A DNA stretch of 64,000 nt from Arthrospiribacter ruber (lineage in GTDB: Bacteria > Bacteroidota > Bacteroidia > Cytophagales > Cyclobacteriaceae): NCBI RefSeq assembly GCF_019343195.1, contig NZ_RPHB01000013.1, positions 1-64,000 of the forward strand, written 5' to 3'. A program made the position numbers and the translations under genes. The notes beneath the pieces were generated by a model, which was not told where the DNA came from, did not search any database, and worked only from the letters and a program-made list of their open reading frames with translations. Positions 17,238 through 26,308 of this stretch are shown piece by piece. Position 1 is the first letter of the stretch; each line of letters begins with the position of its first letter.

Positions 17238-17633
17238 TAAAAACTTATGGATTTTAGGCTTCAAATATTAGTAGATACAGACTCATTCCTAAACCCATAT
17301 TGTGAGACTTATGGATGTGTTCCGTTACAGAATAGGATTTATGTTTTTGGTTTTACAATCCCCGCTTTGAACGAATGGGGAAATCGATTTCACAATCTAG
17401 ATTAAGTCAAGCGCTGTAAATGGGAAGGGTAGTTCAGCTAATTAACCATTTATTCTTTCATCCACCACTATGAATTTTTTTTTCAGGGATCAGTTTGAAA
17501 AAGTCCAAAACATAATAGGCCAGACCCTTTTGCTATTGGAAGTAAATAAAATGATGATTATTTAATATATGAAAACACTTTGTTATTTATGCAATAATAT
17601 TGCAAACAATTTAATTTAGCCATACCTTAGAAA
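17238..17633. other. Intergenic region upstream of mog
   Basis: About 400 AT-rich bases without a supportable gene. It must carry the mog promoter. No molybdenum-cofactor-type leader or repeat was recognised. Confidence 0.4.
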
Positions 17634-18161
17634 ATGGATAAAATTTCTATAGGAATCCTTACTTCTTCGGACAGAGCAGCAAACAAGGTCTATGAAGACG
17701 TTTCAGGTAAGGAAATAATAAACTTTCTGAACGAGGTCTTAAACAATTCTTTTGAACCTGTTTACCATGTGGTACCAGATGAAAAGGAAAAAATCGTGGC
17801 CACTTTGAAGTCGATGGCAGAACAAAACTGTGGATTGATCGTCACTACCGGAGGAACGGGCCCTGCACCAAGGGATGTTACTCCTGAAGCTACAGCAGAG
17901 CTCTGTGAAAAAATGTTGCCCGGATTTGGTGAATTGATGAGGCAGGTGAGCTTGCAATATGTTCCCACAGCTATTTTATCCCGGCAGACAGCAGGGATTT
18001 ACAAGCAAAGTCTCATTGTCAACTTGCCCGGTAAACCATCCGCTATCCGTCAATGTCTGGAAGCGGTATTTCCAGCAATCCCTTATTGTCTTGATTTGAT
18101 CGGAGGTCCTTATTTGGAATGCGATGAATCAAAGATCAAGGTTTTTAGGCCGAAAAGTTAG
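17634..18161 (+). CDS. mog: Molybdopterin adenylyltransferase (Mog/MoaB family)
   Basis: 175 residues. Mog adenylylates molybdopterin before molybdenum insertion. The family signature TTGGTGPAPRDVTPEAT (about residues 78-94) is complete, as is the later SRQTAGIYKQSLIVNLPGKPSA, which is typical of Mog rather than MoaB. The ATG at 17634 gives the expected ISIGILTSSDRA start. No other molybdenum cofactor gene is in the window, so it stands apart from its pathway partners. Confidence 0.9.
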   Translation: MDKISIGILTSSDRAANKVYEDVSGKEIINFLNEVLNNSFEPVYHVVPDEKEKIVATLKSMAEQNCGLIVTTGGTGPAPRDVTPEATAELCEKMLPGFGELMRQVSLQYVPTAILSRQTAGIYKQSLIVNLPGKPSAIRQCLEAVFPAIPYCLDLIGGPYLECDESKIKVFRPKS

Positions 18162-18402
18162 ATGCATGTATTTAGCAAGCTTCGATGATGAGAACCAAAC
18201 CTTAACAGCTTTGCTGTCTTCAAACAGTGCCAATAGGCTGGACATGTCTTACCAATTTGATTTAGGGGGAAGGCTTTTACTATAAGGTTTTCTTAAGCAG
18301 GACAGCTTAAATCTGGAATTAGGAAAAATTCCTGTCGATAGTCTTCTATTGGTAAAAAAGAAGTTTCAATGGATAAGCGCTGTTCCGTTTAATAGATGAA
18401 AT

Positions 18403-20595
18403 CTAAAACTGTTTTAAAAAGGTAAACTTAGCAATGGATTCCTGCCTGTTAAATCTGGTATCTGTTAATAAATCATCCCGGGTATTGCTGTTAAAAACAA
18501 AATAGATGAAGGAAAGGGGACGGTATTCCCATGCAAACCGAACATTCCAAATATTGCTTGCAACATTGTTAAACTGATAATTGGTGATCAATTGAAGCCG
18601 GGGATTGGCGGCCAGTCTACTTCCGATTACTAATAATTGGGCATTTAAATCTTTTTGTTCATTTCCAAGGCCTCTGATTTGATTGAAAATATAGGTTGAG
18701 TTAAACTCCCAATATGGGAATGGAGAAATGCGTAGATTTAAATTGTAGACATTCAAGGATCCATCAAAATAATCTCCATGTTCAAATCTAAACTGCCCGG
18801 ATATTTTCCTGCTGATATCAGAATTAAAAGCATATTCAAACCTTGAAAAGGAATAATAACCAGGAGCTATGGCTATGCCCAAAGGAACGAAAGGATCAAA
18901 AAGCTCATGAATTTCAGGCTTATATTTGAATTCTACATTCCCACCATTTTCAAATCTCAGGTTTAACGGAGTAAAATTCATCAGTGACTGTAAGAATTGT
19001 CGATCAGAAGCTGTCCAATAACCATTGACGCCGGCACTTGGCGCAAAGCTTCGGATAAAATCCGGCAAAAAGGCAGGTCTTAAATCCAGGGAAAATGCAG
19101 GGCTGAGTAAAATGTAATTGTCAAGTGCTAAAAACCCTGTTCTTGGATTGTAGTTTTCGGATACATACTGGCCAATGAAACCTATATAGCCCCAGTTTTT
19201 TAACTGTGAAAGGTAAGTATGGACGGCTAACCCTTTACCAGTCTCCGAATCCATCGTCGTGCTGGCCATTACCTCAATATTTGTCGTCTGGCTAGGTCTG
19301 ATAAAAGTATTGAAGGTGGCTGTAGTGTTTCCCCTTCGCTGGTAGGTGACTGTTGCGTTATTCAATGGGTCGTCCTCTCTATGGGAAATCATCAATCCTG
19401 CCCTACTTTGATCAGAAAAATTCTGTACATATCTCCCTACAATAAAGTGAGATAAGGGACTGGTGGCCGTAGCCCGCTGCCGCATAGCCAATAGTCCATA
19501 AGTCTGTTTCTTAGTCTGAGATGTCAATCTTAGCCCACCATCAAGCGGTATAGGATTCCCATCATCATCCAAACCTATTCTCCTACTAAAAAAGGGCTGG
19601 ATAAATGAACTGATGCTGGGTTTGAAGATATTTGCATTTTCAAGGAAAAACTGTCTTCTTTCAGGGAATAGTACATTGAAACGTGTTAAGTTTTGCACTT
19701 GTTGGTCCACATCAGCTTGGGCAAAGTCCGTGTTAATGGTTCCATCTAAAACCATATTTGGATTTGGGGCCCATTTGAATTCTCCACCTAATTGTAATTG
19801 GTAGTCAGAAGACTCTAAATTAGAATCCTTATTTTGTGTGGCTATCCAATAAGGGTTAATCTGAACGTTTGTAGAAGGAGGAGGCAACACAATATCAACC
19901 AACTTTGCCGCATAAGCCATTCTAAAATGTGAAAAGGCTCTGGGAACTTTTGGGTAAGTATTGATTTCATTTTTCCTTCTGATGTTCCTTGTAAAGGAAA
20001 TCAAAAGTTCATCAGTCTCCTTCTTGTACCTAAGCGTCTTCCAGGGAATCGCAATTTCTGCTGTCCATTTATCCTCATGGATTTTCGTTCTGACAAACCA
20101 TAGCCCATCCCAATCTTGATTGGCTCGCCATTCTTCCCCATCAATTACTTGAAGGTCTCTTTGTGCGCCGTAAGGTGTCACTTCAAATCCATTGGAGTTT
20201 TGTCCATCCAAAAAACCATCTATGGCTACACCAAATTTATCATTCTGATAGGGGTCAAAATCCCTTTGCATGTTCAGAACCCTAAGGTTACTTTTATTAC
20301 TGAGATCATCAAAACATGTCGCTCCAATGTATAAAAATTGATCATCATAAAGGATTTTAACTTCAGTGTCAAAACTTGCCGGTTCGGATTGGTTAGGTTC
20401 CCTTTGGGTGAATCCCTTGATAATTGACGCATTAATCCAATCTTCTTCATCCAAATCCCCATCAATTCGAATTGGGTTTGAAGCCTTAATACCTGAAACT
20501 GTCATTTTTACTACAGGGGGTGTAAATGTAGCTTGCCCTTGGGCACTTATGACAATTGAGAAGAAATTTATAATAAGAAGTATTCGTTTTGTCAT
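18403..20595 (-). CDS. DUF5916 outer-membrane protein with N-terminal CBM9-like domain
   Basis: 730 residues with a signal peptide (about 1-20, ending AQGQ). Residues about 40-220 form a CBM9-like sandwich: IRIDGDLDEEDWINASIIKG, EVKILYDDQFLYIGATCFD, KWTAEIAIPWKTLRY. The rest (about 235-730) is rich in alternating aromatic strands and ends in KFTFLKQF with a terminal Phe, as expected for a beta-barrel of the DUF5916 family. LFPERRQFFLENANIF is characteristic. Likely an outer-membrane protein; ligand unknown. It is transcribed alone. Confidence 0.88.
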   Translation of the reverse strand: MTKRILLIINFFSIVISAQGQATFTPPVVKMTVSGIKASNPIRIDGDLDEEDWINASIIKGFTQREPNQSEPASFDTEVKILYDDQFLYIGATCFDDLSNKSNLRVLNMQRDFDPYQNDKFGVAIDGFLDGQNSNGFEVTPYGAQRDLQVIDGEEWRANQDWDGLWFVRTKIHEDKWTAEIAIPWKTLRYKKETDELLISFTRNIRRKNEINTYPKVPRAFSHFRMAYAAKLVDIVLPPPSTNVQINPYWIATQNKDSNLESSDYQLQLGGEFKWAPNPNMVLDGTINTDFAQADVDQQVQNLTRFNVLFPERRQFFLENANIFKPSISSFIQPFFSRRIGLDDDGNPIPLDGGLRLTSQTKKQTYGLLAMRQRATATSPLSHFIVGRYVQNFSDQSRAGLMISHREDDPLNNATVTYQRRGNTTATFNTFIRPSQTTNIEVMASTTMDSETGKGLAVHTYLSQLKNWGYIGFIGQYVSENYNPRTGFLALDNYILLSPAFSLDLRPAFLPDFIRSFAPSAGVNGYWTASDRQFLQSLMNFTPLNLRFENGGNVEFKYKPEIHELFDPFVPLGIAIAPGYYSFSRFEYAFNSDISRKISGQFRFEHGDYFDGSLNVYNLNLRISPFPYWEFNSTYIFNQIRGLGNEQKDLNAQLLVIGSRLAANPRLQLITNYQFNNVASNIWNVRFAWEYRPLSFIYFVFNSNTRDDLLTDTRFNRQESIAKFTFLKQF

Positions 20596-20751
20596 GACGG
20601 TTTCTAATTCTAATCATGGATGTTTCCAAAATCGCTATCAATAGAAAGAATTTAATCCATCAAAAAATGATATAGGTATCCATATCATGAATGTCAATTG
20701 GACAAATGGTTATGGATTCCCTATGACAAGGAAGAGATATTCATCTCAGTT

Positions 20752-21198
20752 TTACACTTTTGATAAATCTTTGAAAATATGGAAAAAACTTTCTATTGAA
20801 TATGTAAGAGAGCTTAATGAAACAATCCCTATCGGAGGACCTCTAAGACTTAAGGGATAACAAAAGCTTTGAATAATAAAATTTTGGTTTTTCTCCCAAT
20901 TGGTATTTGAAAGAAAATTAGTTTCAGGAAGACTGTAATTGAAGGGTGAATTTTCTAAGAAGCCGGATTCAAATAAAATTTGCAAATAATAAAATTCAGA
21001 TTCATCATGTTGATGACCATCAGGTTGCTTGTTATCAAAAGGGTGCGCATGAATAATGTGTCTCCCATCCTCAAGGATATGTTGGTGAGTGAATAGGCTT
21101 TTATTAACTACTAAGCCGGAAAAAGACCCAATAATAATCCAGATTAAACAGGCTTTTATATGATCAATCTTTTTCCTCACATCTTTTAAGATTAGCAT
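20752..21198 (-). CDS. His-rich single-helix protein of unknown function
   Basis: 148 residues with one hydrophobic helix (about 17-34) and an exported His-rich stretch (THQHILEDGRHIIHAHPF, then DGHQHDESE). Short proteins with this pattern are frequent in Bacteroidota and may bind transition metals; the function is not known. It is divergent from hisI with only 64 bases between the starts, so the two share a promoter region. I found no other recognised domain. Confidence 0.65.
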   Translation of the reverse strand: MLILKDVRKKIDHIKACLIWIIIGSFSGLVVNKSLFTHQHILEDGRHIIHAHPFDNKQPDGHQHDESEFYYLQILFESGFLENSPFNYSLPETNFLSNTNWEKNQNFIIQSFCYPLSLRGPPIGIVSLSSLTYSIESFFHIFKDLSKV

Positions 21199-21262
21199 TA
21201 ATTATGGGATGAATATAACTTGATTTGTTTATAAATGCAACTTTGTTGCAATTATAAACATC

Positions 21263-21658
21263 ATGAAATCACTGTTAGAAGAATCCTGTGTTCTTAAGCT
21301 CCAATTCCCAAAAAGAGGTGGACTATTGCCAGTAGCGGTGCAGGAACTTATTACCGGACAGATACTTATGTTGGCTTCAGTAAATCATGAGGCTTTTGAA
21401 TATACCCTTAGACATAAAATTGCTGTCTTCTATAGTACCTCTAGGGATAAGCTTTGGGTAAAGGGGCAGACATCAGGAAACCAACTGAAAGTAGATAAAA
21501 TTTTAATTGACTGTGATCAGGATGCTTTGGTGTATCAGGTTACATTGGTTAAAGGTGGAGTTTGCCATACCTTCAACAAGCAAGGAGAGAACCGGAAGGC
21601 TTGCTTTCACAGGACTGTCAATATGGAAAACAAGGCCCTGGAATTTTTGCCCCCCTGA
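21263..21658 (+). CDS. hisI: Phosphoribosyl-AMP cyclohydrolase
   Basis: 131 residues, single-domain HisI without the HisE part. It opens the purine ring of phosphoribosyl-AMP in histidine synthesis. Signature segments are visible: ILMLASVNHEAFEYTL, FYSTSRDKLWVKGQTSGN (the usual SR.K.W.KG.TSGN), the metal-binding DCDQDALVYQV, and GGVCHTF with the zinc Cys. It is detached from the other his genes, none of which is in this window. Confidence 0.92.
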   Translation: MKSLLEESCVLKLQFPKRGGLLPVAVQELITGQILMLASVNHEAFEYTLRHKIAVFYSTSRDKLWVKGQTSGNQLKVDKILIDCDQDALVYQVTLVKGGVCHTFNKQGENRKACFHRTVNMENKALEFLPP

Positions 21659-21838
21659 ATGTCAGGAATGACAGTCTTTGCAATAACCTTCTTAAGCAAT
21701 AGTTTCAGGATTTATGTTTTTCCAGTTAAAGTATTTAGGTATTCCACGGGTAAATCCTGAAGGGCTTCAATTTTCTGGCAGCATTTACACTTTCTTTTGT
21801 GTTTTAGCTTAGTTTGGGTTTTCAAACCAATATTATTT

Positions 21839-21964
21839 ATGCATCAGGAATTATTCGATACTTTGGAGCAAATGATCCCTATGACAGCAAAAGACAAGGA
21901 TCTTTGCCTTCAGTATTTTAAGCCTTTTACTCATTCCACAGGTATTCTGCTGAAGAACTTCTAA
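21839..21964 (+). pseudogene. N-terminal remnant of a Crp/Fnr-type regulator
   Basis: 41 codons from ATG 21839: MHQELFDTLEQMIPMTAKDK, then DLCLQYFKPFTHSTGILL. This matches the opening of Bacteroidota Crp/Fnr regulators up to the first strand of the cyclic-nucleotide fold, then runs into a stop at 21962. The rest of the gene is gone and a DUF2306 fragment follows in another frame. Confidence 0.65.
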
Positions 21965-22278
21965 AACTTAATACAGGAATTTGGTTTGTTGCCGCATTTA
22001 TAGGCCAGTTTATTTTAGCAGCTTATATCATAAAGTTTTATGGAGGTCCTTCATTTTGAGGCTACTTGGAAGCCTGGAATTCCTTTATGCCTCACGGATT
22101 TCAAGAAGGCAGATTGTGGAGCAATGCCATCGTTTTCTTGCATATTTTTATGGCAGGGGTCATTACAATCGGAGGGCCTTTGCAGCTCATTCCCGCATTG
22201 CGGAAGCATTTTCCAGCCTTTCATAGGATAAATTCAATAAGATATCTAGGTATAGCGCTTCTGACCTGTATCCTCTGA
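21922..22278 (+). pseudogene. DUF2306 membrane protein remnant with in-frame stop
   Basis: The frame opens at 21922 (homology from about 21943) and reads YSAEELLKLNTGIWFVAAF and IILAAYIIKFYGGPSF-like text, meets TGA at 22057-22059, then continues in the same frame: GYLEAWNSFMPHGFQEGRLW, HIFMAGVITIGGPLQLIPAL, HFPAFHRINSIRYLG. These are the core DUF2306 helices. The N- and C-termini are missing. It overlaps the Crp remnant by a few codons, so a deletion fused two genes here. Confidence 0.65.
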
Positions 22279-22486
22279 AATTCCAGCTCTTTTATTTTCA
22301 TTCCTGCAAGAAGCAATTGATCCGCTCAAAGGGAAAGGGATCCGGATTTGATCAAATGATGCTGTCCAGCCCTTTGTTGACCTGTATTTCTTTTTCATCC
22401 ATAAGGGTAGGTATTTCAAAAATATCTATTGTTAATACTATTGACCTTTTTGTGTTGATATTTTAAACATATTTTTTAATTTGGAA

Positions 22487-22703
22487 GATCAGAGCTGCTC
22501 AATGATCTTAGTCCACAACCATTCCTCAGGAAATATCAGACCCTCAGAGCAGGACAAAAGACTGACCAGGAAACTTTCTGAGGACGGGAAGCACCTGGAT
22601 ATCATGGTGCTGGACCAAATCAATTTTACTGAAGTGCTTACTGCAGCTTTGCTGATGAAGGCATGATGTAAAGCAAAAGGGAGGGGGACCTCCTTTTTTT
22701 TTG
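22487..22703 (+). pseudogene. RadC/JAB-domain remnant, copy 1, with its terminator
   Basis: It encodes the C-terminal part of a RadC-family protein: MILVHNHSSGNIRPSEQDKR, LSEDGKHLDIMVLDQINFTE, then after a one-base frameshift SFADEGMM and a stop. The metal-binding HNH-like motif (HNHSSG) is intact, but the N-terminal half is missing. A GGGAGG/CCTCC hairpin with a long T run follows (about 22677-22701). A second copy with the same frameshift lies at 25531-25746, so the sequence was already dead when it was duplicated. Confidence 0.75.
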
Positions 22704-22843
22704 GACGGATAGCTGGTTTTTAAGAAATGAACTAGTTTCCCACTTAAAATTTATTTCCACTCCCTTGGCCAATTCATTGCTTGTCAAGCAATTTCGGAAT
22801 GGCTTTTTGATGAATAGGTTTCAAAGATTAGTTGTTATCTGAC

Positions 22844-23335
22844 TCAAAACTGTCTTTCCCAGAAAGCAGGTGGTTCAATGTTCAGTGCCCGCAAATAAAC
22901 ATAACCCTGACCTCTGTGATGGATTTCGTTGTCAATGAAATACAATAATGTACAGAACCCCTTGTCTTTGTACTGACCAAATGCCAGTAATTCTTCCTGA
23001 AACCTATTGTCGCTGATCTGTGGCCAATAATGATTGATTTCATCTGTGGATTTGTCCCAGAGTTCCAGTAACCCTTTTTTGCTGTTGCCTGAGCGGTCAT
23101 TTTCGTCCAATTCTTCCCAAATGTCTGTTGCCAGACCCTTGGTTCCAGGAGCTGCAATGGCCAATAATTCAGATACCATCTGTGCAAAGGTTCTCATGCC
23201 TCCAATTGAAAAATCAAAAAGTTCTTTCTCTGGAAACGTTTCAATTACCTTTCTTGTAAGTAAGCGATGACCTTGCCAATGGTTCAAAAATTGATCCTTG
23301 GTAATAAGAGTGAGCATTGATTCTTGTGTTTTCAT
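22844..23335 (-). CDS. DinB family protein next to a WYL regulator
   Basis: 163 residues from ATG 23335 (MKTQESMLTLITKDQFLNHW); a longer frame to 23368 adds 11 residues of spacer. DinB fold with FSIGGMRTFAQMVSELLAIA on helix 2 and FIDNEIHHRGQGYVYLRAL on helix 4. The helix-2 His of the usual three-His site is not obvious, so the metal site may be incomplete. It is divergent from a WYL regulator with 88 bases between starts, a common arrangement that suggests the regulator controls it. Confidence 0.85.
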   Translation of the reverse strand: MKTQESMLTLITKDQFLNHWQGHRLLTRKVIETFPEKELFDFSIGGMRTFAQMVSELLAIAAPGTKGLATDIWEELDENDRSGNSKKGLLELWDKSTDEINHYWPQISDNRFQEELLAFGQYKDKGFCTLLYFIDNEIHHRGQGYVYLRALNIEPPAFWERQF

Positions 23336-23423
23336 AGTGTTTTTTAATTTGTTTATACAAAAAAACATATGACTTGTGACAACAGTATGTCAGTAGTATT
23401 TTTAAACTTTTAAAAATAATATC

Positions 23424-24374
23424 ATGAACAGAGTTGACAGGTTAACCGCTATTCTTACCCAACTTCAATCCAAAAGGGTTGTCAAAGCCAAAGAAATTGC
23501 TGAAAGGTTTGATATCAGCCTTAGAACGGTGTACAGGGATATCAGAGCCTTGGAAGAAGGGGGAATACCTGTCATTGGAGAAGCAGGTATGGGGTATTCC
23601 TTGGTGGAAGGCTATCGGCTACCGCCTGTGATGTTCACACAGGATGAAGGAATGGCACTGGTATTGGCTGAAAAACTTGTGTCCCAGCTTTCTGACAAGG
23701 GGAGTAGCCAACATTTGAATTCAGCAATGATCAAAATTAAGTCGGTATTAAAAAATAATCAGAAAGATGAGCTGGAGAGTCTGGAACACCAAATCGGTGT
23801 TCTTTTCCACCATAACCCTCTGGGCAATGATCAAAACAAAGATTACTTGAATCTCCTGCTGCATGCCCTGTCAGATAAATTTATTGTCACTATCATTTAT
23901 ACCACCTTTGAAGAAGAAAGAACTTCTACACGTACTGTAGAACCACTGGGAGTATATTTTTCATATGGACAATGGTACCTGATAGCCTGGTGCAGGTTAA
24001 GGAAGGATTATAGGAATTTCCGCCTTGACAGGATCAGCAGCTTACAACTGGGTACTGAGACTTACAGTCAAAAATCGCATCCAAGTTTGGCCGAATACCT
24101 CGAAAAAGTAAGAAATACGGAAAATCTTACTGAGTTTAGGATTGCGGTTCCTTTTGAGCAGGAAAAATACCTCAGGGTACAAAAGTACAATATGGGCTTG
24201 GTCATGGAAAGTAGGCATAAGGATCATGTTGAGATGAAATTTATGACTTCCTCCAGTGAGGGATTTGTGAGGTGGTTGCTTCAGATGGGTGACTCCGTAA
24301 AGCTTCTGGCACCGGAATCGGCCAAAGAAATGATGAGAGAAATTGTAAATGGGATCAGAAGAAAATTAGATTGA
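23424..24374 (+). CDS. YafY-type transcriptional regulator (HTH_11 + WYL)
   Basis: 316 residues: an N-terminal winged helix (about 1-60; RVVKAKEIAERFDISLRTVY, RDIRALEEGGIPVIGEAGMG), a central WYL domain (about 140-215; IIYTTFEEERTSTRTVEPLG, WYLIAWCRLRKDYRNFRLDR) and a C-terminal WCX region (about 235-310). WYL regulators sense a ligand through this central domain, often a nucleic acid or nucleotide. It is likely to control the divergent DinB gene and perhaps itself. Confidence 0.92.
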   Translation: MNRVDRLTAILTQLQSKRVVKAKEIAERFDISLRTVYRDIRALEEGGIPVIGEAGMGYSLVEGYRLPPVMFTQDEGMALVLAEKLVSQLSDKGSSQHLNSAMIKIKSVLKNNQKDELESLEHQIGVLFHHNPLGNDQNKDYLNLLLHALSDKFIVTIIYTTFEEERTSTRTVEPLGVYFSYGQWYLIAWCRLRKDYRNFRLDRISSLQLGTETYSQKSHPSLAEYLEKVRNTENLTEFRIAVPFEQEKYLRVQKYNMGLVMESRHKDHVEMKFMTSSSEGFVRWLLQMGDSVKLLAPESAKEMMREIVNGIRRKLD

Positions 24375-24466
24375 AAATTTGGATTTTGACCAAAATCATT
24401 CCTGCTGATTCCTGGTCTTTTACAGTAGTGCGAAATACCTCTACTTGTTTTCTTTTTTGAAGCGGT

Positions 24467-24868
24467 TTAGTTTTCACAGTAATTTTTCAGTCTATATAAA
24501 AACATCCCCCAATGATAGTTGCACCAGCGGTAATAATCGGTGACTCCCCTCCAATTACTATGGGTTAGGATAATTTCAGTAAGATTGTTTTTATCTCTGA
24601 TATCGAAATTGACAACTGTGTTTTGCCATTCAATATCCGAAGCTATACATTGCCAAGTGACTTGCTGGCTTTTCTTAAGTGCTATCACTTTCATTTTGGT
24701 TATATATCCCTCATCAAAGTCAAATTCATTGACATGTCCGAGAATGGGCTTTACCTGGAGTTTAGGAGTCCAGATAGCTGAAAGTCCTTCTTTTGTTGTG
24801 ATTGCCTCAAAAACTTTTTCATTAGAAGCTTTTATTTTAGTGAGATGCTCGATTTGGTACATAATCAT
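24467..24868 (-). CDS. SRPBCC/AHSA1-type protein
   Basis: 133 residues (MIMYQIEHLTKIKASNEKVF). It has the SRPBCC opening IKASNEKVFEAITTKEGLSA, a central GHVNEFDFDEGYITKMKVIA and a C-terminal helix YHWGMFLYRLKNYCEN. The ATG at 24868 overlaps the stop of the upstream VOC gene (ATGA); a second ATG two codons later is also possible. Ligand unknown. Its upstream partner is frameshifted, which could reduce coupled expression. Confidence 0.84.
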   Translation of the reverse strand: MIMYQIEHLTKIKASNEKVFEAITTKEGLSAIWTPKLQVKPILGHVNEFDFDEGYITKMKVIALKKSQQVTWQCIASDIEWQNTVVNFDIRDKNNLTEIILTHSNWRGVTDYYRWCNYHWGMFLYRLKNYCEN

Positions 24869-25282
24869 GCTGTTTGTTTCCTAAGTGCTTTCTTATCCAA
24901 AAAGAGAACCTCCCATTGATGACCATCCAAATCTGCAATGGTATTTTGATCCATCCATCCATGGTCCTGAAGTTTGGAATCTACGGATCCTTCGGCCTCA
25001 AGCGCTTTAGCAACCATTTCGTCTAAAGCTTTTTTGCTTTGGGCATCTATGGCGATAGGCATTTCTGAACTTTGGTGTCCATCTCCAATCTTTCGGTCCG
25101 TAAGCTGACTGGATTTTTCATCTGTAAGGAGCATCACAAAAATGTTTTCCCGTAAAACCATAAAAGCTGCTGTTTTATCTGTATGTAAACTGAATATTGA
25201 ACCTTAAACCTAAATGCGAAAAGAATTCCATGGATTTATTAAGGTTTTTCACTGGAAGATTCTGGCAAATTTGCCTGGTCAT
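24865..25282 (-). pseudogene. VOC/glyoxalase gene broken by a frameshift
   Basis: From ATG 25282 one frame reads ICQNLPVKNLNKSMEFFSHL followed by GLRFNIQFTYR and a stop. From about 25185 the next frame continues TDKTAAFMVLRENIFVMLL to HGWMDQNTIADLDGHQWEV and ends at 24865. Together they give the full VOC subgroup seen at 8640-9044. A one-base change near 25185-25195 separates the halves. The C-terminal 98 residues could still be made from an internal start but would lack half of the fold. A sequencing error is the alternative. Confidence 0.75.
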
Positions 25283-25530
25283 GTCGACATATAGTTAAAT
25301 GAAAGTATAAATTCAAACGTGTAACACAAATCTAAGTCGAACTTGAAAGAATTTTACTGTGTAAATCCGACAATGCATGAGGTTGATTCCGACACTTCTA
25401 AAAAATAAATTTGCCCTTGACAATCCAGCAGAATGGAATAAGTAAAATATGAGATTCCCAGATTGCCCGGGGAAGTCCATCAATTTAGGCCTTAGCAGAC
25501 CCAAAAGTGATCTTTAAATATGCTTGAGAA

Positions 25531-25746
25531 AATCAGAGCTGCGCGAGGATACCGGTCCACAACCATCCCTCAGGAAACTTGAAACCCTCAGAGCAGGACA
25601 GAAGACTGACCAAGAAACGCTCTGAGGCCGGGAAGCACTTGGACATCATCGTGCTGGATCATATCATTTTTACAGAAGTGCTTAATGAGCTTTGCAGACG
25701 AAGGCAGGATGTAATGGAAAGGGGAGGGAGGCTCTCTTTTTTTGGC
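25531..25746 (+). pseudogene. RadC/JAB-domain remnant, copy 2, with its terminator
   Basis: DNA is closely similar to 22487-22703, in the same orientation and about 3.0 kb away: LKPSEQDRRLTKKRSEAGKH, LDIIVLDHIIFTEVL, then SFADEGRM and a stop in the shifted frame. The same frameshift precedes SFADEG in both copies, and the hairpin with T run is kept (about 25717-25743). The JAB HNH segment is more decayed here (VHNHPSGN can still be read in one frame). The two copies are direct repeats flanking the DinB/WYL/SRPBCC/VOC genes. Confidence 0.72.
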
Positions 25747-25766
25747 CTGAATTATCGAAAATGGAA

Positions 25767-26105
25767 TTACTGAGCTTGGAGTTCTAAAACAAATATTCTA
25801 CTCACCGGCTTTCCATTGCTTGGGTCATAAGGTTCTTGGATTTCGGTGACTTTTAACTGGGAAGCGTCAAAAATTGCCAACCATTTTTCAAGCGTCCTGA
25901 AATACCAAGGATGCCCGTTTTTAAACCTTCCGTTTATTCCTTGCCAAGAATCATCCACCCACTGATTTTTATTAGGTCTATTTAAGTCTAATATTGCCTG
26001 AGGATGAAGTGTCTGGATAATAATCCGTCCATCGGGTGCTAGCAGTAGACCTATTGCCCTAAGCAATACTTCAATTCCATCCTTATAAAGCCAAAAACTG
26101 TTAAA
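25767..26105 (-). pseudogene. C-terminal fragment of a SAM-dependent methyltransferase
   Basis: About 110 codons. The frame begins after a stop near 26106 (FNSFWLYKDGIEVLLRAIGL) and ends with LAPDGRIIIQTLHPQAILDL, WYFRTLEKWLAIFDASQLKV and GKPVSRIFVLELQAQ. This is the second half of a class I methyltransferase (strands 5 to 7). The SAM-binding glycine loop in the N-terminal half is absent. No ATG fits. It directly abuts RadC remnant copy 2. Confidence 0.7.
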
Positions 26106-26198
26106 TTTTATCCTATGAAAAGAGTACTTTGAAGGATAAAATTTCAGTCAAAAAAAAAGACAGAGAAAGTCCCTGTCCATTTTTATCAACTAAACTAA

Positions 26199-26235
26199 AT
26201 ACCTCATATAAGAACTTCTCGGATAAGTGAGGTAT
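26199..26235. terminator. Inverted repeat, possible terminator
   Basis: ATACCTCA (26199-26206) pairs with TGAGGTAT (26228-26235), with further weak pairing inside. A second small hairpin (GACAG...CTGTC, near 26159-26178) with A and T tracts lies beside it. Together they may end the transcript of the gene at 26309-26878. Confidence 0.4.
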
Positions 26236-26278
26236 GCCTTATCCTGTTACTAAAGTAATGAGACATTGAATTTTTAAC

Positions 26279-26300
26279 TTCACCCCATATAGGGGATTTT
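26279..26300. promoter_or_regulatory. CCC/GGG palindrome, candidate LuxR regulator site 1
   Basis: TTCACCCCATATAGGGG followed by ATTTT matches the motif seen before the response regulator gene (TCACCCAAAATGGGGGA, then TTTT). It lies just beyond the stop of the gene at 26309, not before a recognised start, so its role here is unclear. Confidence 0.35.
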
Positions 26301-26308
26301 TTAAAACC

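Noticed and set aside
22487-25746. Composite transposon bounded by the RadC repeats
   Set aside because: The repeats are remnants of a protein gene with no terminal inverted repeats, no target duplication and no transposase.
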